NCBI GenBank assembly: GCA_025929655.1
Contig: JAICPV010000102.1
Coordinates: 1 to 7,283 of the forward strand
Source: Pyrinomonadaceae bacterium
GTDB taxonomy: Bacteria; Acidobacteriota; Blastocatellia; Pyrinomonadales; Pyrinomonadaceae
Reading direction: 5' to 3'
Length of the DNA: 7,283 nucleotides
The stretch's first letter is position 1. The number at the start of each line of letters is the position of its first letter. Made by a program: the position numbers and the translations under genes. Shown here one piece after another: positions 5,238-7,283 of the stretch. Under the pieces are notes generated by a model. The model had not been told where the DNA came from. It was given only the letters and a program-made list of their open reading frames with translations, and ran no database searches.

Positions 5238-7283
5238 ATGCGAAAGACCCTTGTCCGCCTTTTTGTAGTCACGCTTGTATTCTCATTAGCCGCGTCCGCC
5301 CAGAAACGCAGCATTACCGAAAAGGACCTTTTCGACTTTGCGTGGGTCGGCGACCCTCAGGTCTCGCCCGATGGCGCGACGGTTGCCTTTGTGAAGGTGA
5401 CGGTCAACGCCGCGAAGACGAATTACGACACTTCGATCTGGACCGTCTCGACCAGTGGAAGCGAAGAGCCGCGACGTATAACGAGCGGCACACGCGACAC
5501 GGCACCCCGTTGGTCTCCCGACGGGAAATATCTCGCTTTCGTTCGCGGCAGCGAAACGGCCGGCACGTTCTCGCAGATCTACCTGCTCCCGACCGCCGGC
5601 GGTGAGGCGTTTCAGTTGACCAACGTCGCACGCGGTGCTGGCGGCCCTGTCTGGTCGCCCGATAGCAAGTGGATCGCATTCAGCAGCTCAGCGAATCCTG
5701 AGGACGTCGCGAAATTCGGCAAAGCCGCTCCATCGCCGACTCCTCGCGAATCCGACGTCCGCGTGATCACGCGAGCAGTTTATAGGTCGGATGGCAGTGG
5801 TTATACCGACCCAACTCGCCCGAATCATTTATGGGTCATAGGCGTCCCGGCCGATCCCACAAATAAGCCTGTCGCAAAGCAGCTCACAAACGGAAGATTC
5901 TCCGAGGGCAATTTCGTCTGGGCGCGCGACGGCTCGCGTATATATTTCACCACCAACCGAGACCCTGAGCCCTACTACAGCCTGCCGAAAACTGAGATCT
6001 ATTCGGTTCCGTACGCCGGCGGCGTGACAGTATTGCTTACGCAGATCCCTATGGGCATCGGTTCTCTCAGCCTTAGCCCGGACGGGAAAAAACTCGCGTT
6101 CAATGCGTCCGAGAACGGCGAGCCTGTTCGCTCGTATACGCAGCCGGACCTTTGGGTTATGGACATCGCGCCGAATGCGAAGCCAAAGAATTTGACCGCC
6201 CAATTCGATTTTGATCTCGGCAGTGGTGTTGGAGGTGACAACGCTCCACCGCGAGCGGGCGGCGGCAACGCACCGATCTGGACGGCCGACGGCAAAGCGA
6301 TAATCGAACGCTACGCAAAGGAAGGCCGCGCGAACTTGGGGATGTTCGACGCTTCGACCGGAAGATTGACAGACGTTACAAAAGGCGACCAGGCGGTGAT
6401 GTCGTATCGGGGCACTCGCGACGCCGGAAAGATCATCTACACACGTTCGACGCCTACCGTAATAACAGATCTTTACGTTCTAGACCGCGCGACGGGCCAA
6501 TCGAAGCAATTGACAAAGGTCAACGCGTCGCTTTTTTCAAAGCTGAACCTGACCGAACCGGACGACGTTTGGTACACGAGCTATGACGGGAAGCGAATTC
6601 AAACGTGGGTTCAGAAGCCGCCCGACTTTGACCCGAGGAAAAAGTACCCGCTCATCCTGAACATCCACGGCGGGCCGCACGCTGCCTACGGATATGTCTT
6701 CGATCACGAATTCCAATGGATGGCGGCGAAAGGCTACGTGGTCGTTTATCCGAATCCTCGCGGATCGACCAGCTACGGGCAGGAATTCGGCAACGTCATC
6801 CAATACGCCTATCCCGGCGACGACCATAAGGACCTGATGCTCGCAGTCGATGAGGTGATCAAACGCGGCTACATTGACACGACGAAGCTCGGCATCACCG
6901 GCGGCTCGGGCGGCGGCGTTCTGACGAATCACGCCGTGACGCAAACCGACCGGTTCAAAGCGGCGGTTTCGCAGCGTGACATTTCCGATTGGGCCGCTTG
7001 GTGGTATTCCGCCGATTTTACTCAGTTTCATCCGAGTTGGTTCAAAGGTGCTCCGTTCGAAGACGTCGACGGCTTCAGGCAAAGATCTGCGATCACGCAT
7101 GTCGCGAAGATCAAAACGCCGATGATGTTCATTCTTGGCGAAGCAGATCATCGAACCCCGCCGGGTGCAGGCGGTGAAGAACTTTTCCGCGCGTTGAAGT
7201 ATCGAAAGGTCCCGACCGTGATGGTGCGCTTCCCCAACGAAGGTCACGAGCTTTCGCGCTCCGGCCAGCCCTGGCACCGTATC
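5238..7283 (+). CDS. Secreted S9-family serine peptidase (acylaminoacyl-peptidase / DPP-like) with beta-propeller, cut by the right edge
   Basis: The 682 codons in the window form one unbroken frame; the stop lies beyond the edge, and by family length probably only some tens of residues are missing. The ATG has GAGG five bases upstream. MRKTLVRLFVVTLVFSLAASA|Q is a signal peptide cut after Ala21, so the enzyme is exported. Residues about 30-420 carry PD40/WD40-like propeller blades, seen as repeated WSPDG..(I/L)AF signatures (PQVSPDGATVAF, PRWSPDGKYLAF, PVWSPDSKWIAF, LSLSPDGKKLAF). The propeller gates access to the active site in this family. The alpha/beta-hydrolase domain starts near 440, with the HGGPH oxyanion-hole motif (477-481), nucleophile Ser557 in GGSGGG (555-560), Asp637 in GEADHRTPP, and His670 in NEGHELSRSG. 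The triad is complete. Family members cleave short peptides, often from the N-terminus; exact specificity cannot be read from sequence. GGSGGG replaces the commoner GGSYGG. Confidence 0.95.
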   Translation, partial: MRKTLVRLFVVTLVFSLAASAQKRSITEKDLFDFAWVGDPQVSPDGATVAFVKVTVNAAKTNYDTSIWTVSTSGSEEPRRITSGTRDTAPRWSPDGKYLAFVRGSETAGTFSQIYLLPTAGGEAFQLTNVARGAGGPVWSPDSKWIAFSSSANPEDVAKFGKAAPSPTPRESDVRVITRAVYRSDGSGYTDPTRPNHLWVIGVPADPTNKPVAKQLTNGRFSEGNFVWARDGSRIYFTTNRDPEPYYSLPKTEIYSVPYAGGVTVLLTQIPMGIGSLSLSPDGKKLAFNASENGEPVRSYTQPDLWVMDIAPNAKPKNLTAQFDFDLGSGVGGDNAPPRAGGGNAPIWTADGKAIIERYAKEGRANLGMFDASTGRLTDVTKGDQAVMSYRGTRDAGKIIYTRSTPTVITDLYVLDRATGQSKQLTKVNASLFSKLNLTEPDDVWYTSYDGKRIQTWVQKPPDFDPRKKYPLILNIHGGPHAAYGYVFDHEFQWMAAKGYVVVYPNPRGSTSYGQEFGNVIQYAYPGDDHKDLMLAVDEVIKRGYIDTTKLGITGGSGGGVLTNHAVTQTDRFKAAVSQRDISDWAAWWYSADFTQFHPSWFKGAPFEDVDGFRQRSAITHVAKIKTPMMFILGEADHRTPPGAGGEELFRALKYRKVPTVMVRFPNEGHELSRSGQPWHRI

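Noticed and set aside
6900..6917. GGSGGG in place of GGSYGG in the S9 peptidase, considered as a damaged active site
   Set aside because: Nucleophile Ser557, Asp637, His670 and HGGPH are all present, and GGSGGG is a variant I recall in many bacterial S9 peptidases, so the enzyme is probably active.
6537..7277. Minus-strand frame of 246 codons opposite the S9 peptidase
   Set aside because: The plus strand encodes the catalytic domain with the complete Ser-Asp-His set; the antisense translation has no recognisable motif.

Overview
The window (7283 bp, moderately GC-rich) reads as ordinary chromosome from an environmental Gram-negative-type bacterium. It holds five protein genes, of which the first and last are cut by the window edges. 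Four of the five products begin with an export signal. The best guess for the host is an Acidobacteriota lineage such as Blastocatellia/Pyrinomonadales. That guess rests on the style of the secreted proteins (Asp-rich propeller repeats, a reprolysin-like protease with a C-terminal carboxypeptidase-regulatory-like domain, a CusF-Sco lipoprotein, an S9 peptidase with a propeller) and is an inference, not proof.

Layout. Positions 1-557 on the minus strand carry the N-terminal 185 codons of folD (methylene-THF dehydrogenase/cyclohydrolase), whose 3' end lies beyond the left edge. Positions 558-667 form a divergent intergenic region with a good folD promoter and almost no room for a leader. All remaining genes are on the plus strand. 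Positions 668-1651 encode a secreted Asp-box (VCBS/FG-GAP-like) propeller protein, followed by a textbook terminator at 1681-1708. Positions 1730-1789 hold a three-unit, 11-bp tandem direct repeat just upstream of a TATAAA box, probably the control region of the next gene. Positions 1833-4169 encode a secreted reprolysin-like zinc metalloprotease of 778 residues, closed by a second terminator whose hairpin is nearly the same sequence as the first. Positions 4236-4251 are a perfect tandem 8-mer that looks like part of a dispersed intergenic repeat. Positions 4273-5169 encode a lipoprotein that fuses a CusF-like copper-binding domain to a Sco1/SenC domain. After a 68-bp gap without a terminator comes an S9-family serine peptidase (5238 to beyond 7283), whose catalytic triad is complete within the window.

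Function. FolD is cytoplasmic one-carbon metabolism and unrelated to its neighbours. The other four act outside the cytoplasm: a probable structural or binding propeller, two proteases of different mechanism, and a copper/redox chaperone. Two terminators split them into separate transcription units; only the Sco lipoprotein and the S9 peptidase may share a transcript. I see no mobile element, CRISPR array, tRNA, rRNA or defence cassette. The points worth a second look are regulatory (the 11-bp repeat, the paired terminators, the CTTTGCGT repeats) and structural (a six-unit propeller that seems to close end to end, and a CX5C Sco site). I did not find a convincing previously undescribed system.
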